From: Paenibacillus monticola
GTDB taxonomy: Bacteria; Bacillota; Bacilli; Paenibacillales; Paenibacillaceae
Length of the DNA stretch: 64,000 nt
Assembly (NCBI RefSeq): GCF_009664975.1
Contig: NZ_WJXB01000003.1
Location: 682,001 to 746,000 of the forward strand
Direction: 5' to 3'
The position numbers and the translations under genes are program-made. The notes below the pieces were generated by a model. The model was not told where the DNA came from. It was given only the letters and a program-made list of their open reading frames with translations, and made no database searches. Positions 46,958 through 55,006 of the stretch are shown here, in pieces. Position 1 is the stretch's first letter. Each line of letters opens with the position of its first letter.

Positions 46958-48061
46958 CTATCCTAAATACCCCTTAACCAGACCCAGCGGCAGCAGCTTC
47001 GGCTGCTCACAGCTGGTGGTCAGCTCCGCATACCGCTTACTGCCCGAGCTCGTATGGAACGCATGCATAATCTCAAGCACATGATTGGCGAGCTCGCCAC
47101 TCGCGCGTGGGGTGTCTCCTGTCTCGATGCAGCGGGCCATATCGGCTACGCCAATCCCCCGACTGTTCCCGGCATAATTGTAGATCAGTGGAATCTCCTG
47201 GAATTCCGTGCTGTGGGCCGGACGCAGCAGGATCGGACCGCCGAAGGTATTCGGGTCCGGTACGATCAGCGTGCCGAGTGAGCCGTAGATTTCGATCCGC
47301 GGCAGCGTGCTGTGCCATACATCGAAGCTGGTGATCATCGTTGCCACAGCTCCGCCGGCAAACTCGATGGTTCCGGCCACATGCGTAGGCACTTCTACAT
47401 CAATCACTTTGCCGAATTTCTTCTCACTCGTAATCGTCCGTGTGGCAAAAGAGGTTTTGGTGATACCGCATACCGTTTTGGCCGGACCGAGCAAGGATAC
47501 CAGGGCCGTGAGATAATACGGTCCCATATCAAACATCGGGCCGCCTCCGGCCTGATAGTAGAATTCAGGGTCCGGGTGCCAGCTCTCATGCCCGTGGCAG
47601 AGCATGAAGGCAGTTGCTGCCACCGGCTCGCCAATATAGCCGTCGGCAATCAGCTTGGCGCAGGTCTGCAGACCGCCTCCGAGGAAGGTGTCCGGCGCGC
47701 AGCCGATGAACAGCTTCTTCTCTTTTGCCAGATTAACAAGCTCGGTGCCATTCTCAAGCGTCAGGGACAAAGGCTTCTCTACATACACATGCTTGCCGGC
47801 CAGCAAGGCTTGCTTGCACACATCAAAATGGAAATTAGGCGTCGTCAAATTAACAACAATCTCTATCTCCTCTGAAGCCAGCAGCTCTTCCGTTGACCAG
47901 ACATTAGGTATACTGTATTTCTCCGCTGCCTGCGCCGCCCGCTCCTGATCCAGATCGGAACAGGCATAGACCTCCGTATTCACAAACGTTCCGCTCAAAT
48001 TCTCGAAATAAATGCCGCTGATATTCCCGCAGCCGACGATGCCTACCTTCACTTTACGCAC
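46958..48061 (-). CDS. Gfo/Idh/MocA-family sugar oxidoreductase
   Basis: 367 residues. An N-terminal Rossmann domain (GIVGCGNISGIY) is followed by the family motif EKP (residues 95-97, in VYVEKPLS) and the alpha/beta substrate domain with WHPDPEFYYQAGGGPMFDMG, typical of dehydrogenases acting on sugars or inositols with NAD(P). A GTG at 48061, 8 bases after AAGGTGG, is the likely start; the ORF also opens at GTG 48073, which lies inside that site. It follows thuA, its usual neighbour. Confidence 0.9.
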   Translation of the reverse strand: MRKVKVGIVGCGNISGIYFENLSGTFVNTEVYACSDLDQERAAQAAEKYSIPNVWSTEELLASEEIEIVVNLTTPNFHFDVCKQALLAGKHVYVEKPLSLTLENGTELVNLAKEKKLFIGCAPDTFLGGGLQTCAKLIADGYIGEPVAATAFMLCHGHESWHPDPEFYYQAGGGPMFDMGPYYLTALVSLLGPAKTVCGITKTSFATRTITSEKKFGKVIDVEVPTHVAGTIEFAGGAVATMITSFDVWHSTLPRIEIYGSLGTLIVPDPNTFGGPILLRPAHSTEFQEIPLIYNYAGNSRGIGVADMARCIETGDTPRASGELANHVLEIMHAFHTSSGSKRYAELTTSCEQPKLLPLGLVKGYLG

Positions 48062-48085
48062 AATGATTCCCACCTTATCACAGTT

Positions 48086-48744
48086 TTAGTTGGCAGCCCA
48101 CAAGAAGCCCCGGCGCATCAGTTCCTTGGCCTCCGGAATATCGAACACATCCGCATGATGTCCAAGGGAATTATAGAACACCTTGCCTTGGCCCCATTTC
48201 TTCGTATAGACTACCGGCATTGTGATCACACCGTTCGCCGAATGCTCGCCCTCGCTCAGCACGAAAGTGGTTGTAGCCAGGACGTCTACGGCTGGATCTA
48301 CATGCAGGTAATACTGCTCCGAAGTCACCTTGAAATCCTGGATGCCTTCCACAATCGGACTGGAGCCGGACTTCACAATGTTCACCTCATACTCCACCCC
48401 ATCATTGAAGGGATGCGCCACCCACTGTGATCCGGTCAAAAATTGCCATTCTGTATTATTGCGGAAGGAATCGCACATGCCTCCGTGACAGCCGGCAATT
48501 CCCACTCCGGAAGCTACAGCCGCAAGAACCGACGCGACCTGCTCACCGGCGATTTCGCCCATCGTCCACACCGGAACGATCAGGCTTAATTCCTTAAGCG
48601 CATCCGCGTTATTGAAGCTGCCCAACGTATCGGATACTTCTACTTCAAAACCCTCTGCCTCTAGGATGCGGCAAAAATCGCAGCTACCTCATTCGGCTCA
48701 TGGCCGTCCCATCCGCCTTTTACAATCAGTGCCTTCTTCGTCAT
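48086..48744 (-). pseudogene. ThuA-like gene with one-base frameshift
   Basis: From ATG 48744 (GGAGAAC upstream) the frame reads TKKALIVKGGWDGHEPNEVA, then ends early. The continuation CRILEAEGFEVEVSDTLGSF to the stop at 48086 is in another frame, covering about 180 residues with VWTMGEIAGEQ, GIAGCHGGMCDSFR and HHADVFDIPEA. One extra T in the T5 run near 48676 restores a complete ThuA (glutamine-amidotransferase-like fold) of about 219 residues. ThuA proteins accompany Gfo/Idh/MocA dehydrogenases in disaccharide or polyol breakdown. The isolated indel could be a sequencing error. Confidence 0.82.
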
Positions 48745-48896
48745 ATTAATGTTCTCCTTTATCGTCATGAAATCAATCATCTGTCCACCTGTTGAAATTG
48801 TAATCCAATCGGGTAGCAGATGCTCGCCATTTCACTTGTATGAATGGTCATTTTTTGCTAAGTTTATATACAAATAGAACTCAGACAGGAGAACCC

Positions 48897-49733
48897 ATGA
48901 GAGCCTTTCACGAGAACAGAACCTATCACTCGGCTTTTCCCTTCACTGCATTTAAGAGTCATAATATTGAATTTCTGGCCCATTGGCATCATGATCTGGA
49001 GATTGTCTATGTAATAGAGGGGGCGGTCCGGATGGGGATCAACTCGGAGACGCGGATATTGCAGGCAGGGGATCTGGCGATCTGCAGCAGCGGGGACATT
49101 CACTACTATGACAGCAAAGACAACAACTCCACGCTGCTGCTCGTTATTTTCAATCCTTCATTGCTCGGGTTTCCCGCAGGGTGGCCATTGAATGTAAGAC
49201 TGACCTCTCCTTTTATTGAGCGAAGTTCCGCCACGGAGGGAGAGCAGACGGATATCGTCAACCGGATATCTGCGATTATGGAGGAGCTGCTGCGGGAGTA
49301 TAATGCGAAGCTTGCGTATCATGAACAGCTGATATCCGGCCTGCTGCAGGAGCTGTGCGGACTATGGCTCAGGCATATCCCGCTGGATACCGTCAATCCG
49401 CATAAGGACAAGCGGCGCATCACTACCATGAAGATTATGCAGGAGGTTCTGGAATACCTCGACATCAACTACATGCATGCCATCACACTTGCCGACGCAG
49501 CACAGCAGGCTAACATGAGCCTGTTCTATTTCTCCCGTTTCTTCAAAAGCATCTCGGGCATGAGCTATATCGCCTATCTGAGCAGCATCCGGGTCAACCA
49601 GGCAGAACGCTTGCTGCTGAGTACAGACAAAAGCATTCTCGATATCGCGCTGGAATGCGGCTTCACCAATATCCGCACCTTCAACCGGGTATTCAAGCAG
49701 GTGAAGCAGCGGACACCGGGCGAATTACGCTAG
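48897..49733 (+). CDS. AraC-family regulator with cupin sensor
   Basis: 278 residues. An N-terminal cupin-like sugar-sensing domain (FLAHWHHDLEIVYVIEGAVR, GDLAICSSGDIHYYD) precedes an AraC double HTH (TLADAAQQANMSLFYFSRFF, then ECGFTNIRTFNRVFKQVKQR). CAGGAGAA lies 3 bases before the ATG at 48897; the longer frame from 48840 has no site. Divergent from the ThuA-Gfo/Idh operon, which it probably controls. Confidence 0.92.
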   Translation: MRAFHENRTYHSAFPFTAFKSHNIEFLAHWHHDLEIVYVIEGAVRMGINSETRILQAGDLAICSSGDIHYYDSKDNNSTLLLVIFNPSLLGFPAGWPLNVRLTSPFIERSSATEGEQTDIVNRISAIMEELLREYNAKLAYHEQLISGLLQELCGLWLRHIPLDTVNPHKDKRRITTMKIMQEVLEYLDINYMHAITLADAAQQANMSLFYFSRFFKSISGMSYIAYLSSIRVNQAERLLLSTDKSILDIALECGFTNIRTFNRVFKQVKQRTPGELR

Positions 49734-49774
49734 ATACGTCTTAACGTCTGCCTGGCTTATCCATACGGAGATCC

Positions 49775-49942
49775 TCATACAGCTGTCAGGAGGCTTCGAT
49801 TTTCACGCGTCCTCCGCGATAATCGTTTCCCGGCGGCGTGAACGCGGATACGCACCTCTCCCGGACCGGCATGAAGCTCCTTGATCTCGATAGTCTCAAG
49901 AACCTCAGGGCCGCCATATTTAAGTAGTCCAATAACTTTCAT
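49775..49942 (-). pseudogene. quinone-oxidoreductase-like gene with internal deletion
   Basis: ATG 49942 (GGGAGGGCATTGAA upstream) opens the N-terminus of an MDR-type NADPH:quinone oxidoreductase (KVIGLLKYGGPEVLETIEIK, EVRIRVHAAG). Right after residue 38 the sequence becomes NDYRGGRVKIEAS-stop in another frame, which looks like the native C-terminal end. About 250 residues of catalytic and Rossmann domains are missing. Confidence 0.75.
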
Positions 49943-50126
49943 TTCAATGCCCTCCCGTCGCCGATATTAGACATCGTAATATAAGGCATCTGGCTGTTCA
50001 ATCGTCGAATTATCGTTGTCTGTCGATTAATCAACAAATCATCAATAATTGTATATTATCTTGAATACTTCTTATCAAAGAGTAGATCTGTTTGACAATC
50101 CATAACCCTTAAAGTATTATGGTTTC

Positions 50127-50414
50127 ATGACTATTAAACTAATGAATGATGCAGAGCGTGTTCGGATTTTCCAAGCCCTGTCCGATGAGAAACGAATCGA
50201 AATTATCCGGTTTTTAAAAAAAACAGAGCAGCCCCCCATTTGTGGAGAGGTTGGCAAAAGCCTGGGGATCAGCAAATCCAATGGTTCTTATCACCTTAAG
50301 CTATTATCCGAGTCCCGGCTAGTCAATATAAAAAAGGAGGGAGTACAAAAGTACGTAAGTTTGAACTTGGAAATTTTCGAAAGCTATTTACCCGGCTTCA
50401 TAGCTACTCTCTAA
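50127..50414 (+). CDS. ArsR-family regulator
   Basis: 95 residues. A winged HTH with RIFQALSDEKRIEIIRFLKK and ICGEVGKSLGISKSNGSYHL (recognition helix) is typical of ArsR. No Cys or His metal site is visible apart from one Cys in PPICGEVG. No strong ribosome site was found: the ATG follows TATTATGGTTTC, and a leaderless transcript with -35 TTGACA at 50092 and -10 around 50115 is possible. A terminator overlaps its stop, and the MFS exporter follows after 80 bases on the same strand, so it probably represses that exporter. Confidence 0.88.
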   Translation: MTIKLMNDAERVRIFQALSDEKRIEIIRFLKKTEQPPICGEVGKSLGISKSNGSYHLKLLSESRLVNIKKEGVQKYVSLNLEIFESYLPGFIATL

Positions 50415-50430
50415 ATAGTAGCTTTTTTTT
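50402..50430 (+). terminator. terminator overlapping the ArsR stop
   Basis: AGCTACT pairs with AGTAGCT across 8 bases, then T8. The 5' arm lies inside the last codons of the ArsR gene, so little readthrough into the exporter gene is expected unless it has its own promoter. Confidence 0.75.
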
Positions 50431-50494
50431 GCCTATATAGTCATAATGTTTTAGAACTATTTGATAATTAAATGAATTTTAAGGAGACTGACTG

Positions 50495-51835
50495 ATGAAA
50501 ACAAATACTAAAGAGGCTGCACTACTGGCAACGTTATGTTTTTTGGTGCTTATGGGCGTTTCCAATGCTCTTTTATTTAATGTCGCGTTACCCAGTGTGA
50601 TTAAGGATCTGAATATTTCGGCTACAAAAGCCAGTTTGATCATCACCTGCTATACCTGTATTATCTCTATCGGAGCGCTGATCTATGGTAAACTGTCTGA
50701 AAAATTCCAAATCAGAACTCTATTCCTTGTTGGTATCGTGTTATTTGTCAGCGGGTCTGTTCTTGGATATCTCACCCATGAGTATTCATTCTTGATTGCG
50801 GCACGCGTAATCCAAGCCAGCGGCGGGTCCGCCTTTATACCCTTATCCATGATTACCATTAACCATTATCTGAAGGCAGCCAATAAAAAGACAGGCCTGA
50901 CTCTGATCAGTTCAATGATTGCACTGGGATCAGGCACTGGTTTTCTAATCGGTGGAGTAATCACTACATATTTTGGCTGGCATTCTCTGTTTCTCATTAT
51001 GCTGATTATTGCATTTGCTTTCTTAGGCATCTATACCTTTATGCCAGCAGCCTACATCAAAGAAGATCACAGTCAGCAGCATTTTGATGCGGTAGGTGCC
51101 ATCATTTTAATTATCCTGATTGTCTCCTTCCTATTGGCAATCTCCTTGAACCTTTGGCTGTTCATAGTCACGCTGTTGATGATTCTGGTCATGAATGCTT
51201 ATGCAAAAGGAAACCGCGTAAATCCATTCGTCGACTTACATACGCTGAGTCTGAAACCTTTCCAAAGACTGCTCCTAGTATCTTTCCTCAACAGCGCTTC
51301 TATGGTTGCTGCCTTATATCTGTTTCCGTTGCTGCTTACGCGCAACTATTCAGTAACCCCTGTTGTTATTGGTTCAATTCTGTTTGCTGCTGCACTTGTT
51401 AGCGTAGGCATCAGCTTTTTGGCAGGACGTCTGCTTCGGACATGGAGCAGCAAACGATTGATCAGTATCTTCACCTGTGTATCTATAGCAGGATTTGTGC
51501 TTATGTCTGGAGGAACTGAACGATCGCTAACACTTCTAGTCCTTGCTCTGCTATGTATATATATTGGATACTCTGCCATCCAAGTAGGGCTTAATCATAG
51601 TGTTCCCCAGGTGATTCCAGTTTCAAAAAGTGCAGCGGGGTTCGGACTTTATAACATGATAAACTTCGTCGGCATGGCTTTCGGACCTGCACTGGCCAGC
51701 CGTATGCTCTCTTTGCACAGTGAATATTGGACTATTTTCTTAGTGTTTGCTGCCTTACTGGCAATGAACTTACTCTTTATGCGGAAGAACAGAGCGACTG
51801 TTCAATTGACAGGAGCTGAAGATTCCAGCCTCTAA
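50495..51835 (+). CDS. MFS drug exporter (DHA2/TetL-like)
   Basis: 446 residues with 12-14 hydrophobic helices. Family features include NVALPSVIKDLNISATKASL after helix 1, the motif A-like GKLSEKFQIRTLF (about residues 68-80) and the antiporter motif C-like GSGTGFLIGGVITTYFGW (about 150-167). It resembles Bacillus tetracycline and multidrug proton antiporters of the DHA2 type, but the substrate cannot be named. AAGGAG precedes the ATG. It is downstream of ArsR. Confidence 0.9.
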   Translation: MKTNTKEAALLATLCFLVLMGVSNALLFNVALPSVIKDLNISATKASLIITCYTCIISIGALIYGKLSEKFQIRTLFLVGIVLFVSGSVLGYLTHEYSFLIAARVIQASGGSAFIPLSMITINHYLKAANKKTGLTLISSMIALGSGTGFLIGGVITTYFGWHSLFLIMLIIAFAFLGIYTFMPAAYIKEDHSQQHFDAVGAIILIILIVSFLLAISLNLWLFIVTLLMILVMNAYAKGNRVNPFVDLHTLSLKPFQRLLLVSFLNSASMVAALYLFPLLLTRNYSVTPVVIGSILFAAALVSVGISFLAGRLLRTWSSKRLISIFTCVSIAGFVLMSGGTERSLTLLVLALLCIYIGYSAIQVGLNHSVPQVIPVSKSAAGFGLYNMINFVGMAFGPALASRMLSLHSEYWTIFLVFAALLAMNLLFMRKNRATVQLTGAEDSSL

Positions 51836-51879
51836 AGCTACAAAAAAAAATAAATGGCTTCAAGTTCAGCGAACAAGTG

Positions 51880-51919
51880 GAAACGGCTTTGCCGTCCTTT
51901 TTGAGGACGGTACCGTTTC
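51880..51919 (+). terminator. nested hairpin after MFS gene
   Basis: GAAACGG and CCGTTTC enclose a second perfect stem, GCCGTCC with AGGACGG(T). No long T-tract follows. Confidence 0.65.
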
Positions 51920-51971
51920 AGCGAGAAATATAAGGAACATTTATTGCGCAAAGCATATAAATTCATATTTC

Positions 51972-52000
51972 AAAAAAACCACGATTAACGTGGCTTTTTT
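51972..52000 (-). terminator. terminator of the tautomerase operon
   Basis: AAAAAACCACG pairs with CGTGGCTTTTTT across ATTAA. It works in both directions and lies after the tautomerase stop. Confidence 0.85.
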
Positions 52001-52032
52001 GTTCGCTATTCTATTCCGCCAGTTGAAATCAA

Positions 52033-52215
52033 TCAGCGGTCTGCTAGAAGTTGTCCCGCTACACCAATATTCTCCAGTTCATTTTCCTTTACCAAAACGA
52101 TAAATGCCGACGCCGGTACATTCATGATGGATGAAGCAGATGACGTAACTTCGGTGACCAACATTTCCTTTTGCTCTTTACTTAATTTTGCGGCCTCAAT
52201 AGTAATCACAGGCAT
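52033..52215 (-). CDS. 4-oxalocrotonate tautomerase family protein
   Basis: 60 residues, the usual length of 4-OT subunits. Pro follows the initiator Met (MPVITIEAAKLSKEQKEMLV), giving the catalytic N-terminal Pro1. The helix and the conserved VLVKENELENIG region fit. The enzyme forms small oligomers and tautomerises unsaturated keto acids. GGAGGAATTATC precedes the ATG. It is the last gene after AKR and an NAD(P)H oxidoreductase on the same strand. Confidence 0.9.
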   Translation of the reverse strand: MPVITIEAAKLSKEQKEMLVTEVTSSASSIMNVPASAFIVLVKENELENIGVAGQLLADR

Positions 52216-52293
52216 GATAATTCCTCCTTCAGCTTGAAAAACGAGTTAAAATCGTCTTCTACAGAAAACAAATCCTTGCAATCCACCTTTTTA

Positions 52294-53256
52294 CTAATGC
52301 ATCGGATTTTCCCACGCGCCTTTGACCTCAACGCCGGTCTCTTTTGCTGCCGCTTCAAGATCGCGGATTTCTTGCTCGGTCAGACTGATTTCTGCTGCTT
52401 TTATAGCATCCTCAATGTGGGAAGTTTTCGTAACGCCGATAATCGGCACGGTTCCTTTCGCCATGGCCCAAGCTGTTGCAATTTGTGCAGTGGATGCATT
52501 GTGTTTACTTCCGATGTTTCTCATAGCTAGAATTAAGCCTTCCAGCTTGGTGAGCGTGTCAGAATCAAATGCTTCGCCTCTACGGGTACCGCTTGGTAAA
52601 GGATGTTGCGCACTGTACTTGTCAGTCAATGCCCCTTGTTCCAATACCATATATGAAAAGAACACAATATTTTGCTCTTTACAGTAATCTATAATTCCTG
52701 CTTCTTCTGATGAACGGTACAGCAGACTGTAATGGTTTTGTACTGCTGAAATTTCCAGTCCTTCTTCCGCCAAGATACTAGCTGCCAATTTGATTTCTTC
52801 CAGATTATGATTAGAGACACCGGCATATTTTACTTTTCCGCTTTTCATCAGAGGGATCAGTTTTGACGTCCATCTTTTCACATCTGCCGGATTGTGGATC
52901 CAATAAATGTCTGAATGCTCAACACCAAGCCGATTTAAGCTTCCGTCCAAAAGTTCCTCAACCGTGTTGTCATTATTACCGGCCATTTGAGGTGTGAATT
53001 TCGCTGAGATCAGTACATCATTGCGGCCTTTAGTGAAGCTTCCCAAAATAGTTTCTGAGGCGCCCATTCCATATACAGCTGCTGTATCCCATAGATTGAA
53101 TCCGGCATCCATCGCGGCTTCAAATACCGGCTTCAGATCAGCTGCCGAAAGATGATTTCCAAAAATGGCATCTCCGCCGGCTGAACCGGTACCCCAAGAC
53201 CAAGTACCAAGAGCGATTGAAGGAATCATCTCATTTTTCATTTTCACCAATTTCAT
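52294..53256 (-). CDS. aldo/keto reductase
   Basis: 320 residues, a TIM-barrel AKR. Catalytic Asp and Tyr are in LWDTAAVYGMGASE, Lys in VLISAKFTPQ and His in IYWIHNPADV. The C-terminal NADPH site resembles VPIIGVTKTSHIEDAIKAAE. Substrate unknown. AAAGGCGTG precedes the ATG. It lies 16 bases after the oxidoreductase gene, same strand, and was probably one operon with it. Confidence 0.93.
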   Translation of the reverse strand: MKLVKMKNEMIPSIALGTWSWGTGSAGGDAIFGNHLSAADLKPVFEAAMDAGFNLWDTAAVYGMGASETILGSFTKGRNDVLISAKFTPQMAGNNDNTVEELLDGSLNRLGVEHSDIYWIHNPADVKRWTSKLIPLMKSGKVKYAGVSNHNLEEIKLAASILAEEGLEISAVQNHYSLLYRSSEEAGIIDYCKEQNIVFFSYMVLEQGALTDKYSAQHPLPSGTRRGEAFDSDTLTKLEGLILAMRNIGSKHNASTAQIATAWAMAKGTVPIIGVTKTSHIEDAIKAAEISLTEQEIRDLEAAAKETGVEVKGAWENPMH

Positions 53257-53272
53257 TATCGTTCACGCCTTT

Positions 53273-53803
53273 CTATTCTGCGGCTGGTTTCAGTGCATGA
53301 GCCAAATAGTCTTTCACAGTTTGTTCAATTTGTTCATCGGTTAACTGCATGACTCCAAAGGCTGCGTAAGGTGTCAAATAACGTGTACCAATCATGTTGC
53401 TTGTTGCATGGAACGGCCGAAGCAGTTCTGTAAGAGTGAAGCTGAACGCACCTTCAGCCGTATAGGAGTCTTCTGAAGCACCTACGCTAACGGCAAGCAG
53501 GAGTTCTTTGCCATGCAGTTTGTTTCCTGTGCTTCCATAAGCCCATCCGTAAGTGAGTACAGTATCCTGCCATTTTTTCAGCAATGATGGTGAGCTGTAC
53601 CAATAAATAGGGAATTGCAGAATGACCCGATCATGCTGCTCCATCAACTTTTGCTCGGCAGCAACGTCGATTTCCTCATTGGGATATGCTTCATAAACGC
53701 GGTGAATCGTTACATCAGGCTGTTTCTCCATTTCTTCAGCCCAGCGGCGGTTGAGACGGGAATCAGAAAGATTAGGGTGGAATACAAGAACCAGTGTTTT
53801 CAT
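53273..53803 (-). CDS. NAD(P)H oxidoreductase, flavodoxin-like fold (YwrO/KefF type)
   Basis: 176 residues. Start KTLVLVFHPNLSDSRLNRRW, then FPIYWYSSPSLLKKWQD, the FMN/FAD-binding signature of the DT-diaphorase-like group, and GKELLLAVSVGASEDSYT. It reduces quinones or electrophiles at the expense of NAD(P)H. AAGGAGAGATACC precedes the ATG at 53803; the longer frame to 54004 is a reading into the IS30 element. IS30 ends 131 bases upstream, so the original promoter may be displaced. Confidence 0.92.
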   Translation of the reverse strand: MKTLVLVFHPNLSDSRLNRRWAEEMEKQPDVTIHRVYEAYPNEEIDVAAEQKLMEQHDRVILQFPIYWYSSPSLLKKWQDTVLTYGWAYGSTGNKLHGKELLLAVSVGASEDSYTAEGAFSFTLTELLRPFHATSNMIGTRYLTPYAAFGVMQLTDEQIEQTVKDYLAHALKPAAE

Positions 53804-53934
53804 ATGGTATCTCTCCTTATTTCTTTTTAGTGGATCAAGCTGTATTGCATGAATTAAGAATATCAAGAAAGACCCATTGTTTCTTTGCTGACAGGCCCAT
53901 TTCATTTGTTCATTTAGCCCAAATATTTTGATAT

Positions 53935-55004
53935 GACGGTTTGTCAAGCTAAGTGCGATACCTGTTCCATAAAAGATTCGTGAGCAGACTTCCAGCCTAG
54001 ACATTTTCGAGGACGGCCGTTAATGAGGCGAATGGCATTCGCCAGATCTTCATCCGTGACCCCTGCGAAGTCATGCCCCTTGGGGAAAAACTCCCGTAGA
54101 AGCCCGTTTCCGTTTTCATTGGACCCGCGTTGCCAAGAAGAATAAGGGTCTGCGAAGTAGACCTTTATCGTATGAACGTTCTCTAGGGCGGTATAACAGG
54201 CAAATTCCTTTCCTCGATCCGTTGTAGCACTCTGAAATGTTGCTTGCGGATATTGGCTAGCCACAACACCAAAGGCAATCTCCATGGAGTGTGCGGTGCG
54301 ATCTGGCATCTTTATGGCTACGTACATTCTTGTCTTCCGTTCAATAAAAGTAGCCGCACAAGCCTTGCTTTTACCACGACTGGAAACCACCGTATCGAGC
54401 TCCCAATGACCAAAAGTTTCCCGTTTACGAACCTCTTTTGGGCGCTGAGTGATTGGGGTTCCAACGAGGAATCGCCCGCGTGTTTCGACGGGTTTACGCC
54501 GTTTCCCTTTGTGGCGTAGGTGTTTTACTTCTCCAGCTACAAGAAGGCCCGCATAGAGCCATCTATAGATCGTCTTGAAGCACACAAAAGTCTTACCGTC
54601 TAACCTTCGTTTCTCTGCGATCTGCTCGGGTGACCACGTTTGGCGTAGCTTCTCCTGAAGCTCCTCAGCAAGTATAGCGGTGAACTTTCCGGTAGGTACG
54701 CTGGAGACTCTGCGCTGTTGATAGGATCTTTGAGCCGGTAGGGCTTCGTATGTCTCATTCAAACACGACCTTTTGATTTCACGAGCAATGGTGGCATGAT
54801 GTCGATTGAGTTGTCGGCTGATTGCCCGGGCTGACCAGCCCAACCGATGCAAGGCCTCTAGTTGTCCGCGCTCGACTATGCTAAGATGACTGTAACCCAT
54901 GGTGTGATTCTCCTTGTGTGAATGGTGTGTGGTAACTTCATTCTACACGAATCTCCCATGGGCTTTCTCTGTTTACCTGTCGCACTTCATTTTACAATCC
55001 GTCA
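53935..55004 (-). mobile_element. IS30-family insertion sequence, complete
   Basis: About 1070 bases, bounded by imperfect 26-bp inverted repeats starting TGACGGTTTGTCAAGCTAAG on the left and TGACGGATTGTAAAATGAAG on the right, and flanked by a 2-bp TA duplication (53933-53934 and 55005-55006). It holds one full transposase gene. Its right end lies 2 bases from the 3' end of a group II intron. Confidence 0.88.
53944..54900 (-). CDS. IS30-family transposase
   Basis: 318 residues. The N-terminal HTH (HLSIVERGQLEALHRLGWSA, SRQLNRHHATIAREI) recognises the ends. The DDE catalytic core has Asp in FGHWELDTVV, Asp in ATTDRGKEF and Glu in SNENGNGLLREFFPKG. The gene is intact and fills the element almost from end to end, so the copy may be active. 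The ATG is preceded by AAGGAGAATCACACC. Confidence 0.95.
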   Translation of the reverse strand: MGYSHLSIVERGQLEALHRLGWSARAISRQLNRHHATIAREIKRSCLNETYEALPAQRSYQQRRVSSVPTGKFTAILAEELQEKLRQTWSPEQIAEKRRLDGKTFVCFKTIYRWLYAGLLVAGEVKHLRHKGKRRKPVETRGRFLVGTPITQRPKEVRKRETFGHWELDTVVSSRGKSKACAATFIERKTRMYVAIKMPDRTAHSMEIAFGVVASQYPQATFQSATTDRGKEFACYTALENVHTIKVYFADPYSSWQRGSNENGNGLLREFFPKGHDFAGVTDEDLANAIRLINGRPRKCLGWKSAHESFMEQVSHLA

Positions 55005-55006
55005 TA

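Noticed and set aside
53804..54004. N-terminal extension of the NAD(P)H oxidoreductase
   Set aside because: It would read into the IS30 end; the internal ATG has the good ribosome site and normal family start.
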